64,000 bases of DNA from positions 1 through 64,000 of the forward strand of contig JAAYVF010000100.1 in the NCBI GenBank assembly GCA_012517325.1, written 5' to 3'. Every line of letters starts with the position of its first letter. The first letter of the stretch is position 1. Made by a program: the position numbers and the translations under genes. A model generated the notes under the pieces. The model made no database searches, was not told the DNA's origin, and was given only the letters and a program-made list of their open reading frames with translations. Positions 9,109-15,936 of this stretch are shown here, in pieces. Source of the stretch: Myxococcales bacterium (lineage in GTDB: Bacteria > Lernaellota > Lernaellaia > Lernaellales > Lernaellaceae).

Positions 9109-10884
9109 TCAATGCAAAACCCGTAGCGAATACCGGGCCCAAAATTCGTGTCGCATCTGTTGCCGCAGCAGCCGCAGCCGCGGCGGCAATTCCAGCCGCG
9201 GCGACGCCGCACCCTTCCCCGTGGGGTTTTCCCAATAGTCGGGCGTGCCGAAGTAATACGGCGCCCACGTCGCGCCCTCGAAATCGGGCGGCAACGCCTG
9301 CGCGACGCAGGACTGATCCAACGCCGCCTCGGGGTCGCGCAGGAAATCGACGAACAGCCGGTCGCCGCAGTGCTCGGCGTCCTCGGCCGTCGACAGCGGC
9401 GTGCCGCCCGAGACGTTGTGCGCGGCGTATTCGAATTCCACGAAGGTCTGGTGCGGCGCCTGGTAATGGTCGCGCAAGGCCACCGCGAAATCGTAAGGCG
9501 TCGCCGGGTCGAGCTTGCCCTGCATGATCAGCATCGGCACGTCGGTCTGCGGCCAGGTGTCGTCGTACGAATCGTGGTAGCGCGGCCATTTGAGGTAGAT
9601 GTCGTTGCGGTCGTACCCCTTGCCGTAACCCATCAGGGTGTTTTCGTAGACGCCGTCCAGGTAGGCGACCAGATCGTCGTTCGTCGGAAAGGTCGGGTAT
9701 TCCCACAATTCCGAAAACGTCTCGTGGAAGAACAACACGTCCGAAAAATAAAGCTGATCGGGGGTGTAGTCGTCGGTGCCGTCGGCGCCCGCCGCCCCTT
9801 TGCCGCCGCCGAAGACCGCGTAATACAGATTGACCAGCGCTTCTTTGTCGCCGTCGTCGCAGCGGTTCAGCCGGTAGACCAGCGCCGGCACCATGTCGTG
9901 GAGCGGCCAGTAATAAACCATCTGATCGATGAGGTACTTGGTGATTTCGGAGGTGAAGCCCGTCTCGGAGCAGAGGTTTTCCTCGTCCTGGCGGCGGAAG
10001 ACGTCGCGCAAGGTGGCTTCCGGGTCGGGCAGCTTGGCGGCGCAGAACGCATCGTCGGCGCACAACTGCAAGATTCCCTTCGTCGCTTTGTCGGCGTACT
10101 CATCCTGAAAAACCATGCTGAAGACCGGCGGCACGTTGCCTTCGAACACCATGCCGTCCGCCTGATCCGGGAAGAACTGCAGATAGCGCTGGCCCCAGAA
10201 CGTCCCTCCCGAGCCGCCCCAGATGACCACGTGCTTGCCGGTTTCCTTCGTGTGGTCGATGAGGGCGGCCAGGTCGATCGCCGAATTGGTGGCGTTGAAG
10301 GTCGCCAGATCGTCGCCGTAGTGGTCTTGCAGGTAGGCGATGCACAGGTTCATTTCCGGGTCGCCGATGTATTCGCCCATGAAGCTGTCGGGATCTTCCC
10401 ATTCGGGACAACCCAGGTATTCGCTGTAACCGGTGCCGCGCGGGTCGAGCGTGTAGACATCCAGTTCCGGATAGAACGCCTGCATCTGTTCCATAAAGGA
10501 AGGAAATCCGATGGTGCCCGAGGCTCCGGGACCGCCGTGCAGGAGCCACAATTGCGCTTCGGCGGGCTGATGGGAGGAAAGCAACCGCTTGACCGCGACC
10601 GTGAATTTGCGTTCGCCGGGATCGAACCAGTCGAACGGCATCTCGACCCGCGCGCACTCGGCTCGATTGTCGCCGTATCCTTCATATAAAGAGCAGGTTT
10701 CCCAGTTCACCGTGATCTCGTCGAACGGAAAACCGTCATCGTCGTCCGCTTCGTCGTCGTCGGCATCGTCATCGCCTTGGTTGTCGTTATCGTCATCGTC
10801 CGACGAATCATCGCAACCGCCGAGACACAAAGCGCCGCAGCCCGCCAGCAGCAAAAACCAGAACCAACAACGCGGCAGATGCAT
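9109..10884 (-). CDS. secreted alpha/beta hydrolase lipoprotein, TAP/proline iminopeptidase-like
   Basis: This 591-residue protein has a lipobox (CLGGC, Cys near 24) and then an Asp/Asn-rich tract to about residue 50. The oxyanion motif HGGPG, a nucleophile elbow GGSGG with Ser225, an acid loop in MQGKLDP and a late His (AHNVSGG) give a full catalytic triad. The LIMQGKLDPATPYDFA segment is the TAP C-terminal signature, so the likely activity is release of N-terminal amino acids or a related esterase. The start is secure: AGGAGG stands five bases before the ATG. It is transcribed alone from the promoter at 10960-10988, divergently from 11092-12477. Confidence 0.85.
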   Translation of the reverse strand: MHLPRCWFWFLLLAGCGALCLGGCDDSSDDDDNDNQGDDDADDDEADDDDGFPFDEITVNWETCSLYEGYGDNRAECARVEMPFDWFDPGERKFTVAVKRLLSSHQPAEAQLWLLHGGPGASGTIGFPSFMEQMQAFYPELDVYTLDPRGTGYSEYLGCPEWEDPDSFMGEYIGDPEMNLCIAYLQDHYGDDLATFNATNSAIDLAALIDHTKETGKHVVIWGGSGGTFWGQRYLQFFPDQADGMVFEGNVPPVFSMVFQDEYADKATKGILQLCADDAFCAAKLPDPEATLRDVFRRQDEENLCSETGFTSEITKYLIDQMVYYWPLHDMVPALVYRLNRCDDGDKEALVNLYYAVFGGGKGAAGADGTDDYTPDQLYFSDVLFFHETFSELWEYPTFPTNDDLVAYLDGVYENTLMGYGKGYDRNDIYLKWPRYHDSYDDTWPQTDVPMLIMQGKLDPATPYDFAVALRDHYQAPHQTFVEFEYAAHNVSGGTPLSTAEDAEHCGDRLFVDFLRDPEAALDQSCVAQALPPDFEGATWAPYYFGTPDYWENPTGKGAASPRLELPPRLRLLRQQMRHEFWARYSLRVLH

Positions 10885-10933
10885 GGAATCCTCCTTTTAC
10901 CTGCTTGCCCGTGACGATTCTTCCAGCGGGGCC

Positions 10934-10954
10934 TCGAAGTCCGGCCGACTTCGA
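10934..10954. promoter_or_regulatory. candidate operator palindrome
   Basis: TCGAAGTC (10934-10941) and GACTTCGA (10947-10954) form a perfect 8-bp inverted repeat with a 5-base spacer. It covers the expected transcription start of the hydrolase promoter, the usual place of a repressor site. No regulator gene is adjacent. Confidence 0.4.
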
Positions 10955-10959
10955 CGGCA

Positions 10960-10988
10960 GTATAAGCAGGGCGTTTGGCGGATGTCAA
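10960..10988 (-). promoter_or_regulatory. predicted sigma70-type promoter of the hydrolase gene
   Basis: On the minus strand, TTGACA (10988-10983) and TTATAC (10965-10960) are spaced by 17 bp. This is one of the two strongest promoter matches in the window. Confidence 0.7.
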
Positions 10989-10996
10989 TTGTTTTT

Positions 10997-11025
10997 TACC
11001 AGTTTGAAAAGTTTTTTAACTGGTA
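10997..11025. promoter_or_regulatory. inverted repeat in the divergent intergenic region
   Basis: TACCAGTT (10997-11004) and AACTGGTA (11018-11025) are perfect inverted copies separated by 13 AT-rich bases. The site lies between the two divergent genes and could bind a dimeric regulator. A small terminator-like hairpin is an alternative. Confidence 0.4.
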
Positions 11026-11091
11026 TTTTGGTTTAGTATTGGGTATAGTTGTCGGCGAATGGTTTTTTTCGTTTTCACGAAACGAGGCGTC

Positions 11092-12477
11092 ATGGTAGAG
11101 TTGATCCCGACTTTTTGGTGGAGAATCGACCCCATGGCGCACAAATCGCGGCAGGCGCGGCAGAATCGTGACGAGGCGATCAAGCGGGAGATCAAACAGG
11201 TGCTCGGCATGTCCGTGCCCAAGTACATTGCCATCATGTACGGCCGCTCGCAAAAAGCCGCGCAGATCCTGTTCAACCAGCCCGAGCGGCGGCAGGAGCG
11301 CGACGAGGCCCTGCTCGACGAGATCCACCTCGCCTGCCAGAACCCCGACACCCTGTCCGCGCGGTTCATCGGGCACATCCTCGGTTCCGACCAAACGGTG
11401 CTCAGCCACATTCAAACCACGATCGACCTGCGCTTTCAAAGCCTGGAAGCGGGCAACACGGTCAAGAGCCTTTCGCGGCCGATGCTTTCCGATCAGCCGG
11501 CCATCCGCCAGATCGAAATGATCAACGACCGCTGGTTCTACCAGGCGCTCGACATGCAAAACGAGTGGCTGGAGGCGAAGAAGAAACAGGAACAACTGAA
11601 GGGCAAAGGGGCCGTGCACATCCCCTACACCCTCGAGCAGATCAAAAACGCCTTTCAGGTCGTCATCGACATGTGCCTGTTGATCATCGACCTGAAAACC
11701 GGCGAAAACTCCAAGCCGGCCCGCGAGGCCCTCGCCCGCGCCTACGCCCTCGCCTCGGCCGCCGCCATCCAGATCGGCCGTTACGACCTGATCGAGGAAT
11801 TCGCCGCCCGCTGGCGCCAGCGCTTCGAGCTGCACACCGATCCCGACATCCCCCTGCGCGTGCGCAACCTGCTGCTGCAGAAGGAACTGTGGATCTTTAA
11901 GCGGAAGGGCGAGTACGCCGCCGGCCTGGAAATCGCCGCGACCCAGTGGGCCGTTTGCACGGCCGAGAAACCCGCCCCGCGCTGGATGGACCTCGAACCG
12001 CTGGTTTGCGCCGGGCTCGAACTGGCCGCGCTGCAACTGAAGAAGGCCAAGGACGAGAACGACGACGCCGCGGCCGCCCTCGCCCGCGAGCAAATCGGCC
12101 TCTGGCTGGAGCGCTTCGACAAGGCGCCCGAGCGCGCCGCCGAACTGGGCGAGTATTTGCGACAAGACCCCGAACTCGAACCGATCCGCGAGGAACGCGA
12201 ACAACCCTCCCTTCGCGACAAATGGAGAAATCTGATGAAGAAGTTTGGTTTACTGGCAGTTCTCTTTCTCGGGCTGGTGGTCGGCTTCACCCTGCTGTCC
12301 GCCGTCGCCACGCCCACGACGGTCGACCATCACGCGGCCCTGACGGCGCCGCATTCCGGCGACCTGCCCACCCCCGCTCAACCCATCGAAACCGCCGGCG
12401 CCAACCCCGGCAAGCTCATTCAGGATCTGCTCAACTGGCTGTTCGGTGGGATGTCCAATTCCAGCGAGCGGTGCTGA
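11092..12477 (+). CDS. unknown protein with C-terminal transmembrane anchor
   Basis: The 461-residue product is highly charged and mostly helical. A single hydrophobic helix (LLAVLFLGLVVGFTLLSA) lies about 385-405, followed by a short tail of about 55 residues. The N-terminal part begins with many Arg, Gln and Lys and could bind nucleic acid or a partner protein. No catalytic motif was found. ATG 11092 is chosen because GAGG stands six bases upstream. ATG 11134 (MAHKSRQ) is an alternative that would fit the basic N terminus equally well, and 11059 has no visible ribosome site. It is followed by two strong hairpins. Confidence 0.65.
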   Translation: MVELIPTFWWRIDPMAHKSRQARQNRDEAIKREIKQVLGMSVPKYIAIMYGRSQKAAQILFNQPERRQERDEALLDEIHLACQNPDTLSARFIGHILGSDQTVLSHIQTTIDLRFQSLEAGNTVKSLSRPMLSDQPAIRQIEMINDRWFYQALDMQNEWLEAKKKQEQLKGKGAVHIPYTLEQIKNAFQVVIDMCLLIIDLKTGENSKPAREALARAYALASAAAIQIGRYDLIEEFAARWRQRFELHTDPDIPLRVRNLLLQKELWIFKRKGEYAAGLEIAATQWAVCTAEKPAPRWMDLEPLVCAGLELAALQLKKAKDENDDAAAALAREQIGLWLERFDKAPERAAELGEYLRQDPELEPIREEREQPSLRDKWRNLMKKFGLLAVLFLGLVVGFTLLSAVATPTTVDHHAALTAPHSGDLPTPAQPIETAGANPGKLIQDLLNWLFGGMSNSSERC

Positions 12478-12486
12478 GGAATGTCG

Positions 12487-12546
12487 AATTGAGAATGTAG
12501 CCTACCGAATGCCCCCATTCGACCTACATTCTCAATTCACTTTTTT
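12487..12546 (+). terminator. long hairpin terminator
   Basis: A perfect 14-bp inverted repeat (12487-12500 with 12524-12537) encloses a second 6-bp stem (CGAATG/CATTCG, loop CCCC). Six T residues follow at 12541-12546. It probably ends the transcript of the gene at 11092-12477. Confidence 0.75.
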
Positions 12547-12565
12547 CCCCATTTCGGATGGGCGC

Positions 12566-12605
12566 CACGGCCATCGATTCTTTGAATCGATGGCCATGGT
12601 TTTTA
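12566..12605 (+). terminator. second hairpin terminator
   Basis: GGCCATCGATTC (12569-12580) pairs perfectly with 12584-12595 around a TTT loop. The stem extends by three more pairs after one mismatch, and a T run follows from 12600. It may act as a back-up terminator. Confidence 0.7.
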
Positions 12606-12628
12606 ATAATGCGCGATCCTCTTCCTAC

Positions 12629-12655
12629 TGTAGGAGCGGCTTAGCAGCCGCGATA
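12629..12655 (+). repeat. REP-like element, single copy
   Basis: This 27-base element contains the stem GCGGCT/AGCCGC around a TAGC loop. An exact reverse-complement copy lies at 35083-35109, with variants at 34990 and 35176. It is intergenic, as is usual for REP-type palindromes. Confidence 0.75.
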
Positions 12656-12670
12656 AATGCCGCTATTTTG

Positions 12671-13411
12671 TTACGTGCGCTTGCTTTTTTTCCGAAGCGT
12701 ATCCAGTAAAACCCATTGGCCGTCTTTGTTTTTAAATTCCCAAGCTTTCCAGCCGTTTAATGAACGTCTACCAATTATTCTCGCACCGGCAATGGAAGGA
12801 GAAGTGAAAATCGCCGCGCCGTATTGGATTGTGCCATCCTTATGGACCATGGCTTCGTAGATCGTATCCTTATATTTCAAGCGAATACGGGTGGGACGCG
12901 TGAAATAGCCGGCCAGTTTCGACTCGCGCGAAAGTTTTTCTTTTGGCTTCGGCGCCGGAGCGGCGCCCGCCTTGGCTTTTTTTCGCTTGGAGCCGAAAAG
13001 GTCGCGGTGCAGTTCTTGATAATAGCGGGTTAGATCGTTCTTGATCTTCCGTTCCAGGTTTTCGGAACCTTGCAGTTTTCCACTGGTCCTGTTTTCTTTC
13101 GGTTGCCAAATCCGGAGAATCAACGACTCCAGTTCCTTCATGTGTTCGTCATCATGGGTGATATAAACACTGAAGCGGTTCCAGGAATCGCTGTGGCGAT
13201 CCCGCAGATGCGCGGCCAGACGGCCGGGTAAATTGGCCGCCAGGCCAACATATTTCAACCGCTCATCCATATAGAGCGCATAGATGCCGCATTGGCCTTG
13301 GACATAGCCGTTGAGGATTTTCCGATAATTGCTGTCCGCCAACATCTCCCGCGACAGGTTTTCGAGATGTCCGATGACCAGCGAGTTTCGAGAAAACTTC
13401 GATGACGGCAT
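12671..13411 (-). CDS. GIY-YIG nuclease-like protein with C-terminal RAMA-like domain
   Basis: The 246-residue product has GIYALYMDERLKYVGLA near residues 45-60, the GIY...YVG core of the GIY-YIG fold. An Arg-containing helix (LPGRLAAHLRDR) and a late Glu (KELESLIL) fit the catalytic set. After a Lys/Ala/Pro linker, the C-terminal domain (about 165-240) carries DGTIQYG, FTSPSIAGARIIGR and NGWKAWEF, matching the RAMA/DUF4357-type module often fused to restriction or modification proteins. ATG 13411 is chosen: GGGGAG lies eight bases upstream. No methylase or other restriction gene is adjacent, so a role in DNA repair or defence is open. Confidence 0.72.
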   Translation of the reverse strand: MPSSKFSRNSLVIGHLENLSREMLADSNYRKILNGYVQGQCGIYALYMDERLKYVGLAANLPGRLAAHLRDRHSDSWNRFSVYITHDDEHMKELESLILRIWQPKENRTSGKLQGSENLERKIKNDLTRYYQELHRDLFGSKRKKAKAGAAPAPKPKEKLSRESKLAGYFTRPTRIRLKYKDTIYEAMVHKDGTIQYGAAIFTSPSIAGARIIGRRSLNGWKAWEFKNKDGQWVLLDTLRKKSKRT

Positions 13412-13502
13412 TACCATTCTCCCCATTTGGAATGATTGGTAGCGTAGCGAAACGAAGCACAACATGCAAGAACCGAGGATTCGCGGTGGCGGTCAATTTT
13501 TC

Positions 13503-13531
13503 TTGACTTTCTTTTCTTTCAAAGATATCCA
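13503..13531 (+). promoter_or_regulatory. predicted sigma70-type promoter
   Basis: TTGACT (13503-13508) and TATCCA (13526-13531) are 17 bp apart, about 35 bases before the lipoprotein start at 13567. Confidence 0.45.
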
Positions 13532-13566
13532 GATTTTGCTGGGGGCGTAATCGAGGAGGGTGAAGG

Positions 13567-14397
13567 ATGTTTCGGTTTCTCCTGGCGATTCTTCTGTGCG
13601 GCGCGACGCTGTTCGCCGTCACGCTGTTTTCGTTGTTTTCCTGCGGCGACGATGACGACGACGACAGCGGCGACCTTTTAAAAGAATATTGCGCCGATTA
13701 CGTGGCGTATCTGTATTCCTGCAACTTCGACAACACCGACGCGATGGGCAATCCGCTGAATCAGTCTGAGGGCGAGACGCGCTGCCGCGCGATGAACGGC
13801 GAGTATCCCGACGCCTATCTCGAGTGCCTGCAGGATTGCGCGCAGGGCGAATGCAATCAATACGAAAATTGCGCGGCCGATTGCTGGGATTACAGCGACT
13901 ACCCGGAATCCTGGCCCGCCCTCGCCTGGAAAGACCCCGCGACCGGCCTGGAATGGCAGGTGACCATCACCGCGGAACTGCCGTGGGCCGACGCCGCGCC
14001 GTATTGCCAAGGCCTTTCGCTCGACGACAAGGATGACTGGCGTCTGCCGAACGTCGACGAGTTGCGCACCCTGATCCGCGGCTGCCCGGCCACCGAGCCC
14101 GGCAGCGCTTGCCTGGCCACGACCGCCTGCACCGAGTCCGATGCCTGTCTGAACGACGCCTGCACCGCCTGCCTTTCCGGACAGGGCCTTTCCTGGGGCA
14201 CCTACCTGCCGAAGGAACTGAACCCGTATCTGAACGACGACGGCGACTACGCCCCGATCGTCTGGTCCGCCACCGCCGTCGATCTCGGCGACGAAGAACC
14301 TTTCCGCTACATCGCCGATTTCAACGAGGGCTGGATCACCTACGATCCCGAGCCATACGCAGAAGACGGCGTGCGTTGCGTGCGCGGCGGCGAGTGA
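13567..14397 (+). CDS. DUF1566-type lipoprotein with short Asp tract
   Basis: The 276-residue product has a hydrophobic signal ending in LFSC (Cys near 26), then GDDDDDDSGD. A cysteine-rich segment (about 35-110) leads to a C-terminal domain with GLEWQV, WADAAPYCQ, DDWRLPNVDEL and later VRCVRGGE. This set is typical of the DUF1566/Lcl C-terminal fold, related to C-type lectin-like domains such as formylglycine-generating enzymes. At least fourteen cysteines suggest several disulfides in an exported protein. A strong GAGGAGGG lies upstream of the ATG. Ligand binding at the surface is inferred. Confidence 0.8.
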   Translation: MFRFLLAILLCGATLFAVTLFSLFSCGDDDDDDSGDLLKEYCADYVAYLYSCNFDNTDAMGNPLNQSEGETRCRAMNGEYPDAYLECLQDCAQGECNQYENCAADCWDYSDYPESWPALAWKDPATGLEWQVTITAELPWADAAPYCQGLSLDDKDDWRLPNVDELRTLIRGCPATEPGSACLATTACTESDACLNDACTACLSGQGLSWGTYLPKELNPYLNDDGDYAPIVWSATAVDLGDEEPFRYIADFNEGWITYDPEPYAEDGVRCVRGGE

Positions 14398-14526
14398 GCA
14401 AATCGGGCGCGACGACGATAGCGCCGGCGTTAAATCGACACCCTTGATCGTGCTTGGCGGGTCAAGGCAAAGCTTCCCGGCCGGATCGCTCCGGCCAGGC
14501 GCCCCGCAAAAACGCGGCGGTCTCGA

Positions 14527-14841
14527 TCAGGAAGTAAAGAGTTTGGCGAACCGCGACAACACCCCTTCTTTTTTCGAGAGCAGGGTATTGAGTTCGCCGT
14601 CGTCCAGGTAAATGCCCAGGCACTCGGAGCATTTGTCGATCTTGATTCCCTCGAAATCGAGTTCGACCAATTCCATCCCGCATTTCGGGCAATGCATCCA
14701 GTGCGCTTCCTTCAGTTTCTTTTTCTCGGCGGCTTTCATCGCCTTGTGCTCTTCCTCGAGCTTGGCCTTACGGCGTTCAAATTCGATTTTGGCAAAATAT
14801 TGATCCTCGGCCTTTTTCGCCATCTTCTTGGTTACGCTCAT
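14527..14841 (-). CDS. small TFIIB-type zinc-ribbon protein
   Basis: The 104-residue product starts with a Lys/Glu-rich helix (about 1-45). It then has CPKCG and CSEC separated by about 18 residues, with LGIYLDDGEL after the second pair. This is the zf-TFIIB zinc ribbon found in short bacterial proteins of unknown role. The four cysteines should hold one zinc ion. It lies downstream of the terminator of the translation operon, so it probably has its own promoter, which I could not identify. Confidence 0.72.
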   Translation of the reverse strand: MSVTKKMAKKAEDQYFAKIEFERRKAKLEEEHKAMKAAEKKKLKEAHWMHCPKCGMELVELDFEGIKIDKCSECLGIYLDDGELNTLLSKKEGVLSRFAKLFTS

Positions 14842-14979
14842 CCTCTCCCTCCGGACGAAAATTAATGTTGATGGCTTTCAATGTAAGGCTAAGCGCTCGT
14901 TCCGGCAACGGCAAAAACGGTGGTCGACCGGCCGCGCGGCCGCGTCGCGGCGGCGGGATGACGGGAAGGCCGACTCGGC

Positions 14980-15016
14980 AAAAAAGAAAAGAGCCCGCTG
15001 GCTCCCGCCAGCAGGC
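14980..15016 (-). terminator. intrinsic terminator of the translation operon
   Basis: On the minus strand, a 10-bp stem (15016-15007 with 15002-14993, one G-T pair) and a 4-base loop are followed by a T-rich run (TCTTTTCTTTTTT). It lies 12 bases past the 3' end of tRNA-Pro. Confidence 0.88.
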
Positions 15017-15028
15017 CCTTCGTGCCGA

Positions 15029-15102
15029 TCGGGGCGACTGGATTTGAACCAGCGGCCCCCTGAACCCCATTCAGGTGCGCTACCAGACTGCGCTACGCCC
15101 CG
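15029..15102 (-). tRNA. tRNA-Pro (GGG)
   Basis: The 74-base gene folds into a full cloverleaf. The acceptor stem is CGGGGCG/CGCCCCG with discriminator A, and the anticodon stem CCTGA/TCAGG encloses the loop ATGGGGT, so the anticodon is GGG. The T loop is GGTTCAAATCC. CCA is not encoded. It lies 35 bases after the MerR-type gene and just before the operon terminator, so it is probably processed from the same transcript. Confidence 0.95.
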
Positions 15103-15137
15103 CGATCGTTCGCCTCTTTATCAGAAAATGGGCCGGA

Positions 15138-15524
15138 TTACAAACCGGATTCAACCGTGCGTTTGATTTCCAGGATCTCCTTCTTAATCTTTTTCAGGAT
15201 TTCCGTAAACTCCTCACGATTGAAGCTCATGGTGAGCTGTTGATGGCCTTGATCGACCCGTTTGCGGCTGCGTTCCATCAGCACTTTCTTCGCGCCGGCG
15301 ATGGTGAATTTTTCTTCGTAGAGCAGCCGCTTGATTTCCAGGATCAGTTCGACTTCCTTGCGCCGATAGAGCCGTTGATTGGTCCGCGTCTTGGACGGCT
15401 TGACGATATTGAACTCCGTTTCCCAGTAACGGAGCACGTACGGTTTGACTCCCGTGATCTCACTGACTTCACCGATCTTGAAGTACAGCTTGTTGGGAAT
15501 CTGGCTGGCGTTAAAAACCGCCAT
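15138..15524 (-). CDS. MerR-family transcriptional regulator
   Basis: The 128-residue product has an N-terminal winged helix with [23 protein letters not shown], the classic MerR DNA-binding start. [20 protein letters not shown] continues the wing and first helix of the linker. A coiled-coil dimerisation region fills the C terminus (about 85-128), with no cysteine or obvious ligand pocket. A MerR gene behind ihfA and before tRNA-Pro is a recurrent arrangement in deltaproteobacterial genomes, from memory. Its targets are unknown. The ribosome site before the ATG is weak. Confidence 0.88.
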   Translation of the reverse strand: MAVFNASQIPNKLYFKIGEVSEITGVKPYVLRYWETEFNIVKPSKTRTNQRLYRRKEVELILEIKRLLYEEKFTIAGAKKVLMERSRKRVDQGHQQLTMSFNREEFTEILKKIKKEILEIKRTVESGL

Positions 15525-15553
15525 CGCCCGACCAATCCCCTATGCGAAATTAA

Positions 15554-15832
15554 TTAAACGTTTTTCAGTGCGTTCCGCAGCACCTGACTCGGCTTGAAAG
15601 TCAGGACGCGGCGCGCCGTGATTTCGATCTCGTCGCCGGTCTGCGGATTGCGGCCCACGCGCGACCGTTTTTCGCGAACCACGAAGTTGCCGAAGCCGGA
15701 AATTTTAATTTTCTCGCCATTTTCCAGCGTTTCTTTGATGAGATCGAACACTAATTCGACGATCCGGGCCGATTCCTTTTTGGAAAAGCCCACCCGCTCG
15801 TAAATAGAATTTACCAAATCGGCTTTCGTCAT
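15554..15832 (-). CDS. ihfA: integration host factor subunit alpha, HU family
   Basis: The 92-residue product starts MTKADLVNSIYERVGFSKKE and carries GEKIKISGFGNFVVREK, with RNPQTGDEIEI as the DNA-inserting beta arm. The Pro in NPQTG is the residue that intercalates into DNA. Its length matches the IHF-alpha family, and its position after pheT matches the usual ihfA locus. The start at 15832 is supported by a run of G residues nine bases upstream; an earlier in-frame start at 15892 would add 20 unrelated residues. It should bend DNA in replication, recombination and transcription control. Confidence 0.92.
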   Translation of the reverse strand: MTKADLVNSIYERVGFSKKESARIVELVFDLIKETLENGEKIKISGFGNFVVREKRSRVGRNPQTGDEIEITARRVLTFKPSQVLRNALKNV

Positions 15833-15936
15833 CGGCACATTCCCCCCTCTAGTATAGTCAAGATATTTACCAGATCGAAAAAGAGAATGCAAGACCTTTT
15901 ATCTTTGATATCAACGCTTAACCGGCTTTGCTTCAA

